Below, piece after piece: positions 18,922-27,273 of a DNA stretch of 64,000 bases (position 1 is the stretch's first letter; the number at the start of each line of letters is the position of its first letter). The stretch is from the NCBI GenBank assembly GCA_039029355.1, contig JBCCGI010000019.1:54610-118609 (forward strand), written 5' to 3'. The stretch comes from JBCCGI01 sp039029355 (GTDB lineage Bacteria > Planctomycetota > UBA1135 > GCA-002686595). The translations under genes and the position numbers were made by a program. A model generated the notes under the pieces. The model ran no database searches and had not been told where the DNA came from. It saw only the letters and a list, made by a program, of their open reading frames with translations.

Positions 18922-20016
18922 ATGGTGTCCCGCCCCGCCGTCTCGAACGCCGAGCCCACCTACCTCTCGACCCTTCACCACACGTACGCCGACGCCTACG
19001 ACCCGCTCGAGGCGGCGCGCGCCATCTACCCCGAGGCCGTCGCCGGCCGCGCCTCGGCGCGCCTGGCGGAGCAGTTCAGCACGCGCCTCGGCATCCGCCG
19101 GCGCAGCTGCGTGCTGGACCTCGGGGCGCTTCCCGACAAGGTCTACTCCTCGCCCGAGCACCACCCGGTGGCCTGGGGCACGCGCCTCTTCGAGGAGTCG
19201 GTGCCGGACAGCGTGCGCGGCGAGATCGGCGCGGTGATCGCCTCCTACAACGTGACCGGGCACCGCGACGTGCTGCCCGGCATCGCGGCGCAGCTCGTGA
19301 ACGAGCTGGGCATCCCGTTCGACGCCATCCCGCTCGACCTGCCCTACCTCGGCTGCGCCGGCGGCGTCATCGCGCTGGAGCGCGCGCGCCAAACGGCGGC
19401 CGCGACCGGCAAGGCGGTGTTCGTCTACGTCTTCGACCAGTGCTTCTGGACGCTGCACCAGACCTTCGACCGCTCCGACCCGCGCTTCCGCAAGAGCCTG
19501 ATCGCCAACTGCCTCTTCTCCGACGGCGCCGTGTCGTTCCTCGTGCTGCCGGAGCGCCTCAAGCACCTCGCGTCGGGGCCGAAGATGCGGCTAGGCGCGC
19601 AGCGCACGCTGTTCATCCCGGGCCGCGAGATCCGCATGGACGGCGAGGTGTTCCTGCTCGGGGACGCCCTCGCCAAGGTCATGCCGGGGCTGGTGATGAA
19701 CGAGCTGGTGGGCCCGCTGCTGCGCGAGGCCGAGCTGGACCGCGGCGAGGTCGACGAGTGGAGCCTGCACCAGGGTGGCACCGCGGTGATGGAGGCCTTC
19801 ACGGCCCTCGACGAGCTCCCGCTGAGCGCGGCGCAGATCGCGCCCTCGCTCGACGCCTTCCGCGAGTTCGGCAACCTCTCGGGTCCGAGCTGCTTCTTGG
19901 TGCTGCGCAAGCACTTCGAGCGTCGCGCGGACGGCGACGACACGCCCCGGCGCGGGATGGTCGTCGGCTTCGGCGCGGGGTACTACCTGTCGGCCTGCCT
20001 CTACGACTGGGAGTAG
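18922..20016 (+). CDS. Thiolase-fold ketosynthase, chalcone synthase-like type III PKS (or KAS III-like)
   Basis: 364 aa from ATG 18922; a GTG 93 bases upstream would add an uncharged tail unlike the family. It carries the Cys-His-Asn triad: Cys145 in 'YLGCAGGVIALE', His283 in 'WSLHQGGTAVMEAF' and Asn318 in 'FGNLSGPSCFLVL'. The C-terminal 'GFGAGYYLSACLYDW' matches the GFGPG loop of type III PKSs. It should condense an acyl-CoA or acyl-ACP starter with malonyl units; an alkylresorcinol or pyrone is a typical product of this class. The next gene starts 4 bases after the stop, a tight biosynthetic pair. Confidence 0.75.
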   Translation: MVSRPAVSNAEPTYLSTLHHTYADAYDPLEAARAIYPEAVAGRASARLAEQFSTRLGIRRRSCVLDLGALPDKVYSSPEHHPVAWGTRLFEESVPDSVRGEIGAVIASYNVTGHRDVLPGIAAQLVNELGIPFDAIPLDLPYLGCAGGVIALERARQTAAATGKAVFVYVFDQCFWTLHQTFDRSDPRFRKSLIANCLFSDGAVSFLVLPERLKHLASGPKMRLGAQRTLFIPGREIRMDGEVFLLGDALAKVMPGLVMNELVGPLLREAELDRGEVDEWSLHQGGTAVMEAFTALDELPLSAAQIAPSLDAFREFGNLSGPSCFLVLRKHFERRADGDDTPRRGMVVGFGAGYYLSACLYDWE

Positions 20017-20020
20017 CGCG

Positions 20021-21685
20021 ATGCGTCAGGTCGTCATCCTCGGCTCGGGTCTCCCGGGCAGCATCCTCGCGACCGTGCTGAAGCGGTCGGGGCTCGACGT
20101 GCTCCTGTTGGAGGAGAAGAGCCACCCGCGCTTCGCGATCGGCGAGTCCACCGTGCCCCAGACCTCGGCCATGCTGCGCGTGCTGGCGCTCAAGCACGAC
20201 CTGCCCGAGCTGCTCGACCTCGCCTCCTACCCGGGGACGCTGCGGATCTCGCGCACCTCGGGCGTCAAGCGCAACATCGGCTACGTCTACCACGAGGAGG
20301 GCCGCCCGGCCGCGCTCGAGCGCTGCCTGCAGAGCGTTCTGCCCGACCTGCCGCACGGCCCGGACTGCCACTGGTATCGGCCCGACGTCGACCACTACAT
20401 GGCGCGGACGGCGGTGCGCTACGGCGTCGAGCTGCGCGAGCACACGCGCGTGACCGCCTACGAGCGCGAGGACCGGGCCGTGCGCCTCGAGCTGAACGGC
20501 AACGAGACGCTGCGCGCGCGCTTCGTCGTCGACTGCACCGGCTTCCGCTCGCTCTTCGCGCGCGGCGAGGGCCTGCTGCCGGACGACCCGGGGCTGGCGA
20601 CGAACACGCGCTCGATCTTCACGCACGCGCGCGATGTGCCCGCCTTCGACCGGGTGCTGCCGGTGGGCTCCGAGCTCCCGCGCATGTGGTGCCAGGGGAC
20701 GGTCCACCACCTGTTCGACGGCGGGTGGTTCTGGGTGATCCCGTTCAACAACACCGACCTGGCCGAGAACTCGCTGTGCAGCGTCGGGCTCACGCTCGAC
20801 TGCAACCGCTATCCGGCCCAGGGCCTGTCGGCCGAGGAGGAGCTCCGGAGCTTCCTCGCCCGCTTCCCGTCCGTCGCCGAGCACCTCGCCGGCGCGACGC
20901 CGGTCCGCCCCTGGATCTCGACCGGTCGGCTGCAGCACCGCGCGACGCGCACGGTCGGCGACCGCTTCTGCCTGCTGGGCAACGCGGCGGGGTTCGTCGA
21001 CCCGCTCTACGCCCGCGCGATGGGCGTCACACTAGAGGCGGTCGACGTCGCCGCCGAGTGCATCGTCGACGGCTTCGCGGCCGGCGACCTCGGCGCCGAG
21101 CGCCTGGCTCCCTTGGACGCCCTGCAGCAGTCAGGGACGCGCTACACGGACGAGCTGGTCAGCATGAGCTACCGTGCCCTGCGCGACTTCCGGCTGTGGA
21201 ACGCGGCCTTCCGGGTCTGGATCACCGGGACGACGCTCGGCGGCATGCGCATCGTGCGTCAGCTGAACAAGTACGACCAGACCGGCGATCCGAGCTACCT
21301 GCGCGTCAACCCGCCGGAGCTCCCCTACCCCGGCTTCCTCTGCCCCGACCTGGAGGAGTACTACCGCGTCTTCGCCGCGTCCAAGCGCCTGATCGAGCGC
21401 GCCGCCGACGAGCCCGGCACCGAGGACGCCTGCTTCGCCGACGTGTGCCGCCTGATCGAGCGCGGCGGCTTCCTCCCCGGGGCCTTCCAGATCGGCGACC
21501 CGGCGGCGCGCTGTCCGTCGGAGTACCGCCTGCGCGACTACCTCCGCATCCTGCGCTGGGGCAAGAAGCGCGCCCCGGAGTTCATCCGGCGCGCCTACTT
21601 CGACTACGGCCCGTCAACCTTCGTGCGCAACGTGATCCGCGCGCGCCACACCAAGCGGCTGGTGCGGCTGACGCAACCGGTCTAG
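20021..21685 (+). CDS. FAD-dependent halogenase-like flavoprotein
   Basis: 554 aa. It has the N-terminal FAD-binding loop G8-S-G-L-P-G13, the 'GEST' motif (41-44) and W236-F-W-V-I-P241, the WxWxIP signature of flavin-dependent halogenases, plus 'GNAAGFVDPLYARAMG' at about 318-335. In canonical halogenases the last motif reads F.DP..S.G; here Ala stands where Ser is expected, so halide chemistry is not certain and epoxidation or hydroxylation is possible. It is coupled to the PKS gene, so the likely substrate is the polyketide product. It needs a flavin reductase from elsewhere. Confidence 0.75.
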   Translation: MRQVVILGSGLPGSILATVLKRSGLDVLLLEEKSHPRFAIGESTVPQTSAMLRVLALKHDLPELLDLASYPGTLRISRTSGVKRNIGYVYHEEGRPAALERCLQSVLPDLPHGPDCHWYRPDVDHYMARTAVRYGVELREHTRVTAYEREDRAVRLELNGNETLRARFVVDCTGFRSLFARGEGLLPDDPGLATNTRSIFTHARDVPAFDRVLPVGSELPRMWCQGTVHHLFDGGWFWVIPFNNTDLAENSLCSVGLTLDCNRYPAQGLSAEEELRSFLARFPSVAEHLAGATPVRPWISTGRLQHRATRTVGDRFCLLGNAAGFVDPLYARAMGVTLEAVDVAAECIVDGFAAGDLGAERLAPLDALQQSGTRYTDELVSMSYRALRDFRLWNAAFRVWITGTTLGGMRIVRQLNKYDQTGDPSYLRVNPPELPYPGFLCPDLEEYYRVFAASKRLIERAADEPGTEDACFADVCRLIERGGFLPGAFQIGDPAARCPSEYRLRDYLRILRWGKKRAPEFIRRAYFDYGPSTFVRNVIRARHTKRLVRLTQPV

Positions 21686-21695
21686 GCTGGGGTGC

Positions 21696-22433
21696 ATGGC
21701 GCACGCGCCGTCCGCCAGCGGCCCCCCGGGGGCCTCGCGCTTTCTCACCACGCGTTGGAGCCTGGTCCTCGCCGCGGGCTCGACCGATCCCGTGGCGGCG
21801 CTCGACGAGCTGTGCGCGACCTATTGGCGCCCGGTGCTGCGCTTCGTCGAGCACTCGGGCTATGGCACCGAGGACGCGCGCGACCTGACGCAGGGCTTCT
21901 TCGCCGCCTTCCTCGAGCGCCGCGACGTCGAGGGGCTTGACCCCGCCCGCGGGCGCTTCCGCTCCTACCTCCTGGCGGCGGTGCGCAACTTCCTCGCCAA
22001 CGAGCGCGAGCGAGAGGGCACGCTGAAGCGCGGCGGCGGCGTGCGCGTGCGCTCGCTGCGGTCGCCGCAGGCGGAGGACGAGGCCGGTCTGCTGCCGGCC
22101 GACGCGCGCACGCCCGAGGCCGAGTTCGAGCGCCAGTGGGCCCTGGCGGTGCTGCGCCGCGCGCTCGAGCGCCTGCGCGTCGAGCAGGAGTCCAAGGGCC
22201 GCGGGGCGCTCTTCGAGCAGCTCAAGCCCGCCCTCTCCGGCGGCGCGCCCGAGGGCGGGCACGCGGCCGTCGCGGCCGAGCTCGGCCAGACCGCCGTCGC
22301 GGTCAAGGTCGCGGCGCACCGCCTGCGACGGCGCTACGGTGAGCTCCTGCTTGAGGAGGTCGCCCGCACCGTCGACACCCCGCAGGAGATCGAGGACGAG
22401 CTCGCGGAGCTCCACCGGGCCCTCGAGGCCTAG
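21696..22433 (+). CDS. ECF-family RNA polymerase sigma factor (planctomycete kinase-linked type)
   Basis: 245 aa. The N-terminus 'FLTTRWSLVLAAG' is the typical opening of a planctomycete ECF group encoded beside Ser/Thr kinases. Sigma region 2 follows ('YWRPVLRFVEHSGYGTEDARDLTQGFFAAFLER', 'GRFRSYLLAAVRNFL'), then a region-4 helix-turn-helix near residues 185-215 ('AELGQTAVAVKVAAHRLRRRYGELL'). It lies 10 bases after the flavoenzyme gene and 68 bases before the kinase, so it may be cotranscribed with both. Probably controlled by the neighbouring kinase rather than by an anti-sigma factor. Confidence 0.85.
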   Translation: MAHAPSASGPPGASRFLTTRWSLVLAAGSTDPVAALDELCATYWRPVLRFVEHSGYGTEDARDLTQGFFAAFLERRDVEGLDPARGRFRSYLLAAVRNFLANEREREGTLKRGGGVRVRSLRSPQAEDEAGLLPADARTPEAEFERQWALAVLRRALERLRVEQESKGRGALFEQLKPALSGGAPEGGHAAVAAELGQTAVAVKVAAHRLRRRYGELLLEEVARTVDTPQEIEDELAELHRALEA

Positions 22434-22467
22434 CCTTCCCGGATTTCTCGTAACCTTCCAGCGCGGT

Positions 22468-22491
22468 CCTTTCTCCGGGGGGTGAGAAAGG
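22468..22491 (+). promoter_or_regulatory. Hairpin sequestering the kinase ribosome-binding site
   Basis: CCTTTCTC pairs perfectly over 8 bp with GAGAAAGG around a CGGGGGGT loop. The 3' arm, GAGAAAGG, is the only Shine-Dalgarno-like sequence for the kinase (ATG 22502, 10 bases after the arm). The folded RNA would block initiation. This could be a temperature- or protein-controlled translational switch, or an attenuator between sigma and kinase genes. Confidence 0.5.
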
Positions 22492-22501
22492 AACTCAAGC
22501 G

Positions 22502-23899
22502 ATGTCGAACGACCGAGACGAGACCGTCGAGGGCCTGCCGGCCCAGGGGCTGCTGCGCGCCGCGCTCGGCCCCTCCGACGCCGACGACCCCGAGGCCGCG
22601 CGCCGGGCCGCCGAGGAGGAGGCCCGCGTGCGCGCGGCGATCGAGCGGCGCCTGCCCGACCTCGAGCTGCGCGAGCTGCTCGGCCGCGGCGGCATGGGCT
22701 TCGTGTACCGCGCGCTCCAGCGCTCGCTCGACCGCGAGGTGGCGCTGAAGGTGATGGCTGCCGAGCCGGAGCGCCACGCCGACTTCGCCGAGCGCTTCGC
22801 GCGCGAGGCGCGCACGCTCGCGCGGCTGAGCCACCCCAACCTGGTCGCGGTCTACGACCACGGCCAAGACGGGGCGCTCGCCTGGCTGGTGATGGAGTAC
22901 GTCGACGGCTCGAACCTGCGCGACGTGTTGCGGGCGGGCGAGCTGGCGCCTGCCGAGGCCCTGGCGCTGGTGCCGAAGCTGTGCGACGCGCTGCAGTTCG
23001 CGCACGACCACGGCGTGGTGCACCGCGACGTCAAGCCCGAGAACATCCTGCTGGACGGCGCGGGCAACGTGAAGATCGCGGACTTCGGCCTCGCGAAGCT
23101 CGTCGGCTCGCCCGCGGCGGTCGTCGGACTGACCGGCAGCCAGCAGGTGCTCGGCACCTTCCGCTACATGGCGCCCGAGCAGCTGGACCGGCCACGCGAG
23201 GTCGACCATCGGGCGGACATCTACTCGCTGGGCGTGGTGCTGTACGAGATGCTGACGGGCGAGGTGCCGATGGGCCGCTTCGAGCCTCCGTCGCAGCGCT
23301 CGGCGGCGCCGCTCGCGCTGGACGGCGTCGTGCTGCGCGCGCTCGAGCGCGAGCCGGAGCGGCGCTACCAGAGCGCGTCGGAGGTGAAGTCCGACCTGGA
23401 GAGCGCGGGCGACGCGCCGGACGCGGTGTCGACGCCCGAACGGAGTGTCTCGTGGCTCGCGGTGGGCTCGGTCGCGATGCTCGCGCTGGCCTGCGTCCCC
23501 ACCTTCCCGCTGCTGCTGCTCCTCCTGAACCAGGACGCCTCCGGGGCGATGCCGCGGGCCTCGCGCGCCGCGCTGGTCGTCGTGTTCGCCGCGGTGCTCA
23601 TGTTCGGCCTCTACGGCCTCGCGAGCGCCCTCGGCTTCGCCGCGCTGCACGAGCTCGAGCGCCGCTGGCCCGAGCTCTTCGGCGTGCGCGCCGCCATCGT
23701 CGGAGCATGGATGCCCGCATTGCTGGCGGTCGACGCGGTGCTCGCCGCACTCACGGTCGCGACCGTGCGCCGCCTGGGCGGAGAGCCCGCGCTGCCCGCC
23801 TTCGTCGCGATCGCGCTGCTCGCGGGCGCCAACGTGGCGCTGCTGGGGCTGCTCTACCGGCGCTTCGTTACCCGCGCCGAGTCGAGCGCGGCGACGTAG
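22502..23899 (+). CDS. Membrane-anchored Ser/Thr protein kinase (Pkn2/Hanks type)
   Basis: 465 aa. The kinase domain (about 57-315) holds the Gly loop 'LGRGGMGFVYRA', Lys83 (VALKVM), catalytic loop H174RDVKPENILL and DFG at 194-196, then 'GTFRYMAPEQ'. All catalytic residues are present. The C-terminal 150 residues have four hydrophobic helices (from about 318 to 460) and no extracellular sensor domain, so the membrane part itself may sense. It follows the ECF sigma gene, a recurrent planctomycete pairing. Its 3' end overlaps the convergent hydroxylase gene by 32 bases. Confidence 0.9.
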   Translation: MSNDRDETVEGLPAQGLLRAALGPSDADDPEAARRAAEEEARVRAAIERRLPDLELRELLGRGGMGFVYRALQRSLDREVALKVMAAEPERHADFAERFAREARTLARLSHPNLVAVYDHGQDGALAWLVMEYVDGSNLRDVLRAGELAPAEALALVPKLCDALQFAHDHGVVHRDVKPENILLDGAGNVKIADFGLAKLVGSPAAVVGLTGSQQVLGTFRYMAPEQLDRPREVDHRADIYSLGVVLYEMLTGEVPMGRFEPPSQRSAAPLALDGVVLRALEREPERRYQSASEVKSDLESAGDAPDAVSTPERSVSWLAVGSVAMLALACVPTFPLLLLLLNQDASGAMPRASRAALVVVFAAVLMFGLYGLASALGFAALHELERRWPELFGVRAAIVGAWMPALLAVDAVLAALTVATVRRLGGEPALPAFVAIALLAGANVALLGLLYRRFVTRAESSAAT

Positions 23900-24656
23900 C
23901 GCCCAGCCGGCGCGGCAGCAGCGGCCCGACGAGCTGCGCCGCGTAGCCGCGCGGCACGCGCTCCAGCGCACCGTAGCGCGACGGCATCTCGCCCGGGTCG
24001 TAGTACGTGCCGAAGGCGAGGTCCATCAGCGGCGACAGGTTGGCGAAGTTCACCGCGCCGCTCTTGGTCGGCTCGTGGTGCCAGTGGTGCAGCCGCGGCG
24101 CGCCGAACACGTAGCGCAGCGGCCCCGGCGACAGCGAGACGTTGGAGTGGATGTACACCGCCCACAGGCCGCGGAACACCGCGATCCCCGCCAGGCCGGC
24201 CAGCGGGAAGCCGAGCAGGATCGCCGGCAGGTTCTCGATCAGCCGCGTGTAGAGGTTGTCGAACGGGTGCTCGCGGTAGGCGGCCAGCCAGTCCAGCCGC
24301 TCGGCGGTGTGGTGCACGCGGTGGAAGCGCCACAGGAAGCGGTTGCGATGCGAGAGGCGATGGGCCCAGTACGTCCCGAGGTCGCACAGAAGGAGCACCG
24401 CCACCAGCTGCGCGGCGAAGGGCAGCGCCGCAAAGGGCTCCCGCACCCATCCGAGCGGGAGCCCGTCCGCGAAGCGCAGGAGCGCGACCAGGACCGCGAC
24501 CACCGGCGCCGTGAAGAGCAGCGCCTGCCCGAAGAAGAAGCACAGGTCGGTCGCCCACTCGCGCCGCAGCAGCGGCCCGCGGTGCGCGGGGAAGAGCCGC
24601 TCCAGCGGCAGGAACACCGCCAGGAGCAGCCCAAAGGAGAGAAGTGCCTCGCCCAT
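23868..24656 (-). CDS. Sterol desaturase/fatty acid hydroxylase family membrane di-iron enzyme
   Basis: 262 aa with about four membrane helices. It has the three His clusters of the family: H99RLSH103, H112RVHH116 and H190HWHH194, with a further His at 170. These bind a di-iron centre for O2-dependent hydroxylation or desaturation of lipids. Substrate class cannot be read from sequence; carotenoid, sterol-like or fatty acyl lipids are known for the family. It starts 10 bases after the stop of the small anchored protein upstream on the same strand. Confidence 0.85.
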   Translation of the reverse strand: MGEALLSFGLLLAVFLPLERLFPAHRGPLLRREWATDLCFFFGQALLFTAPVVAVLVALLRFADGLPLGWVREPFAALPFAAQLVAVLLLCDLGTYWAHRLSHRNRFLWRFHRVHHTAERLDWLAAYREHPFDNLYTRLIENLPAILLGFPLAGLAGIAVFRGLWAVYIHSNVSLSPGPLRYVFGAPRLHHWHHEPTKSGAVNFANLSPLMDLAFGTYYDPGEMPSRYGALERVPRGYAAQLVGPLLPRRLGATSPRSTRRG

Positions 24657-24666
24657 GGTCTCGGCG

Positions 24667-25059
24667 CTACGGCGACTGCGACGGCGGGCCGACGAAGCCG
24701 GGCGGCGGGTCGGCGCTCGGCATGACCGCCACCGGCGCGATGCTCTTGGAGGTCGAGAGGAGGAAGACCTCTTCCACTTCCTTTCCGGGAGCCTTCTCCC
24801 CCTCGTCGAAGAGCTGGATCTGGGCCGACTTCGAGGTGGAGAGGAACACCGGGTCGGCCGCCGCGGGCGCGACCTGGGTCGCGTTCGCGGTCGGCGCGGC
24901 GCCCGCGTCTGCCGGCGCGGGCGCGTGCTCGGCCGGCGCCCCCAGCGCCGGCGTCGAGGCGTGCCGCTGAGCGGAAACGACCAGGTGTGCGGTGACGGCC
25001 AGCGCGAAGCCCAGCGCCGAGACCTGGGCGAGGCGATGAAGGATCGGGCGTTCTCTCAT
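24667..25059 (-). CDS. Small exported or anchored Ala/Pro-rich protein with a duplicated STSKS motif
   Basis: 130 aa from ATG 25059; the longer open frame upstream lacks coding character. One hydrophobic segment (about 9-25, 'AQVSALGFALAVTAHLVVSA') is followed by an Ala/Pro linker. Two copies of a short motif come next: 'VFLSTSKSAQIQLFDEG' and, about 30 residues later, 'VFLLSTSKSIAPVAV'. The tail is Pro/Gly-rich. No known family. It lies 10 bases upstream of the hydroxylase gene, so a shared transcript is likely. Confidence 0.5.
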   Translation of the reverse strand: MRERPILHRLAQVSALGFALAVTAHLVVSAQRHASTPALGAPAEHAPAPADAGAAPTANATQVAPAAADPVFLSTSKSAQIQLFDEGEKAPGKEVEEVFLLSTSKSIAPVAVMPSADPPPGFVGPPSQSP

Positions 25060-25135
25060 GCCCGGGCTACGCAAACACGGTGCCGGTTGTTGGCACGCCT
25101 GCGCGGGCGGCGCGCGCGGGCGGGTGTACCCGATC

Positions 25136-25153
25136 GGATACGGTCGCGTATCC
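25136..25153 (-). terminator. Hairpin after the APH-type kinase gene
   Basis: GGATAC-GGTCGC-GTATCC is a 6-bp perfect stem starting 6 bases beyond the minus-strand stop at 25160. It has no T-run, but position and symmetry fit a transcript end. Confidence 0.4.
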
Positions 25154-25159
25154 CCGCGC

Positions 25160-26050
25160 TTACGACCCCGCGAGGAGCGGACCGTCCGGCGGCTCCAGTC
25201 CGAGCGTCCGGGCCGCCCAGGGGAGCGCCGCCAGCAGGTGCTGCAGCTGCACGGGCCGCACGCCGGGTGCGGTCGGGATGGGCGGGAGCGAGGCCTGGTT
25301 GGCGAAGTAGCCCACGAGGAGCGCGGCGAAATCGCCCGGGGCGCCGAGCTCCTCGGGCGACGGCCCGCCGGTCGCGTGCACGTGGATCGCGAAGTAGTCC
25401 ACGTCGATCGCCGCGGGCCCCCGGCAGGCCCAGTTCCAGTCCACAAACGCCACGCGCTCCGGCAGGAAGGCCATGTTGTCGCCGCGCGCGTCGAGGTGGA
25501 GCAGCGCCTCGCCCTCGAACGAGGTCGCCTCCTCGGCCGCGAGCAGCGCCGGGAGCGCGCGCTCGGCCCAGCGGCGGCTGGCGACGTCGAGCGTCAGGAA
25601 GCGCTCGCGCTCCGGCTCCAGGGCGCGCCAGCCGCGGAGCCCCTCCTCCATCGCCGTCAGGTGCCCGAGCCCGTCGGGCGGCGGGGTGGCGGCCACGCGC
25701 CGCAGCGCGTCGACCCCGCGCTCGGCGAGCGCCGCGCTCCAGGGCGGCGGCCAGAGGCCGGCGCCCAGGTCCTCGATCACCAACAGCGGCAGCGCTCCCC
25801 GGAACTCGTCCCAGGCGACGAGGCGCGGGACGAAGTCGGCCTCCAGGCGGCCGTAGATGCGCCGCTCGTCCCGGAGCCAACCCGCGCTGAGCTCGTCGAC
25901 GGCCCACTTTGCGAAGACGGTCTCACCGCGCGCCAGCTCGACGCGCGCGCGGCCGGCCTGGGTGTAGCCGCCGGTGACGGCGTGGAAGGCGACGGGCGGA
26001 CTGGCGAGGCACGCCTCCAGCCGCGCGGCGATCTCGGGCTCGTGCGTCAT
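25160..26050 (-). CDS. Aminoglycoside phosphotransferase (APH)/choline kinase-fold protein
   Basis: 296 aa, no signal peptide. The C-terminal lobe has the APH catalytic motif 'LLHLDARGDNM' (H.D....N) followed about 15 residues later by 'VAFVDWNWAC', the equivalent of the kinase DFG. An N-lobe lysine (VFAKW) is present. Small-molecule kinases of this class phosphorylate sugars, choline or antibiotics; nothing points to a specific substrate or to resistance. It is followed by a small hairpin and then the anchored-protein gene. Confidence 0.75.
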   Translation of the reverse strand: MTHEPEIAARLEACLASPPVAFHAVTGGYTQAGRARVELARGETVFAKWAVDELSAGWLRDERRIYGRLEADFVPRLVAWDEFRGALPLLVIEDLGAGLWPPPWSAALAERGVDALRRVAATPPPDGLGHLTAMEEGLRGWRALEPERERFLTLDVASRRWAERALPALLAAEEATSFEGEALLHLDARGDNMAFLPERVAFVDWNWACRGPAAIDVDYFAIHVHATGGPSPEELGAPGDFAALLVGYFANQASLPPIPTAPGVRPVQLQHLLAALPWAARTLGLEPPDGPLLAGS

Positions 26051-26092
26051 GCCACCATCGTACGAAGGCGGCGGACGCGGCGAGCGCGTCGA

Positions 26093-27142
26093 CTAGAAGC
26101 GCGCCGCCAGGACGACCACCGACGCCGGCGCGCCCAGCGTGATGATCCCGGCCTGGTCCAGGAACGCCGCCTGGGCGAAGCCGACCTGGAAGTCGTCGCC
26201 CTCCGGCACCGCGCCCGCGGTGAACTCCGCCAGGCGCGACCCCGCGGGAGGCAGCACGCCGGTGCGCAGCACCGTCTCGGGGAAGACCGCCGCGGGGCCG
26301 TCTGCCTCGGACGGGAAGACCAGCCGGCAGGCCACCCCGACACCGAGCGGCACGCGCTCGCCCGGGACGCCGTGAAGCACGATCGCGCCGGTCTCACCCT
26401 CGCGCAGGAGCGAGGTCGCGTCGACCGAGCGCGCCTGGCCGGGGACCACCTCCACCGCGCCGAAGGGGTCGACGACGGCGCCCCCCAAGGCGATCGTCGT
26501 GCCGAGGAGCGCGGCCTCCGCCGCGGCGCCCTCGAGCGCGAGCGCCGCGCCGTTCTGCTCGGTGAGCACCGAGCCCGAGACGAAGGCGCGCCCCTCGGCG
26601 ACGGTGACCGCCGCGGCGCTGCCGTCGAAGAACGCCAGGTAGCCGCCGTCCTGCACCACGGCCCCCGCGAGGTCGCAGCGCGTGAGCGTCACCGAGTGCG
26701 AGTCGCTCGCCCGCAGGGCCGCGCCGAACGATCCCGCGTCGAGGCGCGCGTCCTCCAGCCACACCGCTCCGCGGTTGTCGGTCAGCGCCACCGGCACTCC
26801 CGCGCCGGCCTGCACGTCGAGGCCGAGGATCAGCACGCGCCGGTGCGCGGCGAGCCCGGCGATCGACACCGCCGGCCCTTCGCCGTCCGCCGACGCGACC
26901 GCCGCGCCCGACTCGGCGACCACGACCAGGTCCTTGTCGAAGACCTCGAACGGACCGTAGGCGCCCGGGCGTACGAGCACCGCGTCGCCGTCGCAGGCGG
27001 CGTCCACGGCGAGTTGGATCGAGGGCAGGGCGGAGCGGGTCGGGTCGTCGTCGTCCACGACCCACACCTTGCCCTGGGCGGAGCCCAGCGAAGCCAGGGC
27101 CGGAAGGGCGACGGAAGCGAGGGCGAAGAGGGTACGGCTCAT
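26093..27142 (-). CDS. Secreted right-handed beta-helix (pectate-lyase-like) protein
   Basis: 349 aa from ATG 27142 (MSRTLFALASVALPALASLGSAQ, a signal peptide). The mature start 'VWVVDDDDPTRSALPSIQLAVDAACDGDAVLVRPGAYGPF' and following 20-25-residue beta units are characteristic of right-handed parallel beta-helix proteins. A separate beta-rich C-terminal domain of about 110 residues ends '...ASVVVLAARF'. The same plan occurs at 40484-41692, 54971-56209 and 56317-57459. No lyase catalytic residue is obvious; a binding or structural surface role is as likely as carbohydrate cleavage. Confidence 0.7.
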   Translation of the reverse strand: MSRTLFALASVALPALASLGSAQGKVWVVDDDDPTRSALPSIQLAVDAACDGDAVLVRPGAYGPFEVFDKDLVVVAESGAAVASADGEGPAVSIAGLAAHRRVLILGLDVQAGAGVPVALTDNRGAVWLEDARLDAGSFGAALRASDSHSVTLTRCDLAGAVVQDGGYLAFFDGSAAAVTVAEGRAFVSGSVLTEQNGAALALEGAAAEAALLGTTIALGGAVVDPFGAVEVVPGQARSVDATSLLREGETGAIVLHGVPGERVPLGVGVACRLVFPSEADGPAAVFPETVLRTGVLPPAGSRLAEFTAGAVPEGDDFQVGFAQAAFLDQAGIITLGAPASVVVLAARF

Positions 27143-27204
27143 CGGGAAGGCGATCCTGGTGGAGGGTCGAGGGGTGGGGATCCGCTTCCTTCCTCGGCGC
27201 AAAG

Positions 27205-27248
27205 GCCCTCCGCGCTCGAGCCGGTCCGTCCGCGGCCCGCCGGAGGGC
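27205..27248 (-). terminator. GC-rich inverted repeat after the PhoD-like gene
   Basis: GCCCTCCG (27205-27212) and CGGAGGGC (27241-27248) are perfect complements around a 28-base GC-rich spacer able to form further pairs. The repeat lies 26 bases after the minus-strand stop at 27274. It has no T-run. Confidence 0.4.
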
Positions 27249-27273
27249 AGGCCGCGGGCCCGAAGTTGTGGGC

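Noticed and set aside
25160..26050. Antibiotic-resistance gene call for the APH-fold protein
   Set aside because: Catalytic motifs show the kinase fold only; nothing in sequence or context points to aminoglycosides.
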